This document shows positions 62,404-64,000 of a DNA stretch of 64,000 nucleotides, piece after piece; position 1 is the first letter of the stretch; the number at the start of each line of letters is the position of its first letter. A program made the position numbers and the translations under genes. Location of the stretch: positions 548,375 to 612,374 of the forward strand of contig CM039502.1 in the NCBI GenBank assembly GCA_022432975.1. The letters run 5' to 3'. The notes beneath the pieces were generated by a model, which saw nothing but the letters and a program-made list of their open reading frames with translations, made no database searches and was not told where the DNA came from. This stretch comes from Begonia masoniana. Taxonomy: Eukaryota; Streptophyta; Magnoliopsida; Cucurbitales; Begoniaceae.

Positions 62404-63522
62404 CTTATGAACAGCTCCAAGTTGTATAACACCTTCTCTGACTGCTATTAAAGCTATGGTCTGCAAGATTGTTGTTAATTTGACTCCAAAAAAAAAAAAA
62501 ACAGAAAGAAGAATAGATCATCCTAGATTCTTTCGAATTTATTGTAGATCGATTTTGTGTTTACCTTAATCCCAGACTGAAACTGGGCATCCCATGTTCT
62601 TGGAAGCTGCAAGAAAGTACATTAACTAGATGGCATATCTTTCGATCTCATTCAGACAACTCAACAAATGAACAAACAAACAAAAAACACACAATCTGTG
62701 GTTTCTACGATCTTGACGCAGTAAAAAATTACCGAGTCTGATGAGTTATGCCATGATGAAAGAAAGTTAATTTCTTGATCATTTTGATCTTTGTTGATCC
62801 ACTTGTGACTGTGATCTCCGGCAACTTTTCCGATCAAACTGCCATTGGAAAATCAACCGAGGCAAGTATTGAGTTAACAAAATAAAACAGTCGATATAAA
62901 AGTAGCTCTACACGTTTTAACTATTTTTTCGCACCAGAAACTCAATCCCTAGCTGAGTTCTTGACTACAATTTAGATCACTTACCCTTCTCCATAATTGT
63001 AGATCTCGTGAGACATCTTGAAGAAAACCTCCGGTTGAAGCCCATGATAGGGCTGAAACTCACTGTTATGAAAAGTAGGCGTGGCTGGATAGTCAATAGC
63101 ATTGATTTCCGCCATTGATGCAGCTGCGAAATTGCAGAAACCATCTCCCAAACTAATATCCTGCCGTTTTTTAGAATCATCATCATATAAACATATATGT
63201 GCATTCAAAAAAATTGCATGGATGTTTGACACTCTAAAGAAATACCAATTCCTTCTGTTCCCTCTTGACCTATCATAAGCAGCTTGACCTTCCCATCTGG
63301 TTTCAAGTTTCAGTTGAATTAATCAAAATAAAACGATGATTGCATTGGTGAATGAAAAACAATAATTGTTTTTTCTTTCGCTTACTTGGGTGGTGGGTAA
63401 TTTCTAGGAAGGATTCTCCAAAAAACTGCATAAACCCACTGGGAGTTTTCATGAAGGCACAAGCTTTGAAGAGCGTGTTGAAGAAGATGTGTGATAGCCA
63501 ATGGTGTTAGATGATCCTCCAT
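61816..63522 (-). CDS. bHLH-MYC_N-type transcription factor-like protein, one-base lesion
   Basis: Seven exons on the minus strand: 63522-63386, 63296-63246, 63160-62985, 62838-62733, 62606-62565, 62460-62404, 62253-61816; about 335 residues with one base restored. The N-terminal half is the MYC_N (GAF-like) module of bHLH factors: LQHALQSLCLHENSQWVYAV, AAYDRSRGNRRNWILVWE, MSHEIYNYGEGLIGKVAGDH, TWDAQFQSGIKTIALIAVRE and LGAVHKVIEDLSYVVQLRKK. There is no bHLH domain at the C-terminus, which is normal for this plant subfamily (some members are mis-named WNK kinase-related). In exon 3 WE is followed by GATGG one base out of phase (near 63140-63146); GAGGAT is expected, so one G appears missing. 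Literal translation ends early. ATG at 63570 upstream is also in frame. Expected role: nuclear regulator. Confidence 0.85.
62368..62401. repeat. (AG)n microsatellite in intron 6 of the MYC_N-type gene
   Basis: About 17 AG units (TC on the coding strand), next to the exon 6 donor (62403-62402). On the coding strand it is a CT run just after the donor. Confidence 0.9.
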
Positions 63523-63849
63523 GAAAACAATCTGTTTCAGTCTTTCTCTACCTCTAGAAGGAAAACTCAAGCACTCTAAAAGCTCTTTATATAAGCGTAA
63601 TCTCTCTCTCTCTCTCTAGGAGACAGAAAAGTCGGGGAAGTGTTAACTAAATCATGTTTAAATTTAGGCAAATGATTTAGCAGTGGCCCATGCTTCTCCT
63701 TCCCATTTTCCAACAGTATCTTGCTTTCTTCCCATTCCTCGATCAAAAATGTTGTACCAGCATAATTAATAGTCCATGAATCTAACCTAGAAAAAGTACC
63801 AAACCTCATTATTCTTACACCCTAGCCTTATCATGAGTTTTGAGGCCTG

Positions 63850-63898
<49 letters not shown>

Positions 63899-64000
63899 CC
63901 TCTCTCTCTCCCTCTCCCCCTCTCTCTCTCCCTCTCCCTCCCCTACTCCATCGTAGCTTTCTTGCTTCCTTCATCGTCCTCTATATCTGACACACAAAGG
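63523..64000. other. Promoter of MYC_N-type gene with long (TC)n tract
   Basis: Contains a short TC tract at 63601-63620 and a long one from about 63853 to 63945, (TC)n then CCCTCTC variants. The minus-strand open frame 63576-63809 lacks family resemblance and lies in the presumed leader or promoter. Confidence 0.6.

Noticed and set aside
63576..63809. 77-codon minus-strand frame upstream of the MYC_N-type gene
   Set aside because: No family resemblance, sits in the presumed leader/promoter and has no splice connection to the gene in frame.

Overview
The window is nuclear DNA of a flowering plant, most likely a eudicot. The evidence is intron-rich genes with AT-rich introns, plant-specific families (PG1beta/BURP, DUF936, HAK/KUP potassium transporter, NHL-repeat membrane protein, SPARK-type receptor kinase, plant ALDH2B) and Ty1/copia and Ty3/gypsy retrotransposons. 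I cannot name the species. Exons were built by eye from reading frame, GT/GC-AG splice sites, intron phase and recalled family conservation; no alignment was run.

Layout. 1-346: 3' end of an OB-fold protein gene. 2577-4561: PG1beta-like BURP gene with two compensating frameshifts. About 5.65-10.35 kb: a decayed copia element between two ~370-bp direct repeats. 10.67-11.90 kb: NFD6-like small organelle protein. 12.57-14.44 kb: DUF936 protein. 14.76-17.77 kb: RlmN-like radical SAM RNA methyltransferase. 18.22-23.37 kb: 19-exon SAMHD1-type HD dNTPase. 24.40-26.76 kb: SPARK-type receptor kinase with a frameshift in the ectodomain. 27.08-30.18 kb (minus): mitochondrial ALDH2B. 31.20-33.17 kb (minus): a short copia deletion derivative with LTRs, PBS and target-site duplication. 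34.03-37.04 kb: spermidine synthase. 37.94-38.86 kb: foldback element. 40.05-43.38 kb: KUP potassium transporter. 44.94-47.23 kb: NHL-repeat protein. 48.15-48.39 kb (minus): tiny HLH regulator. 49.88-54.31 kb: decayed threonyl-tRNA synthetase pseudogene. 54.73-60.43 kb: a rearranged gypsy element. 61.82-63.52 kb (minus): bHLH-MYC_N-type transcription factor with a one-base lesion.

The most unusual part is 54.7-60.4 kb. One insertion, bounded by the 5-bp duplication CAAAC, has terminal LTRs in opposite orientation, so both outer ends are U5 ends. It carries a second copy of its leader and primer-binding site. Its gag frame runs openly into the neck (IQ-motif) region of a plant class XI myosin, where protease, RT, RNase H and most of integrase should be. 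A 1.68-kb solo LTR of another family, with its own duplication ACAGT and a run of GCGATCGATC hairpins, is nested inside it.

The host genes are unrelated housekeeping, transport and regulatory genes with their own promoters; there is no operon or obvious pathway cluster. Several otherwise well-kept genes carry single-base indels, often in short homopolymers, so residual assembly error must be excluded before calling them dead. Three clear GC-AG introns occur in intact genes and a fourth in the pseudogene.
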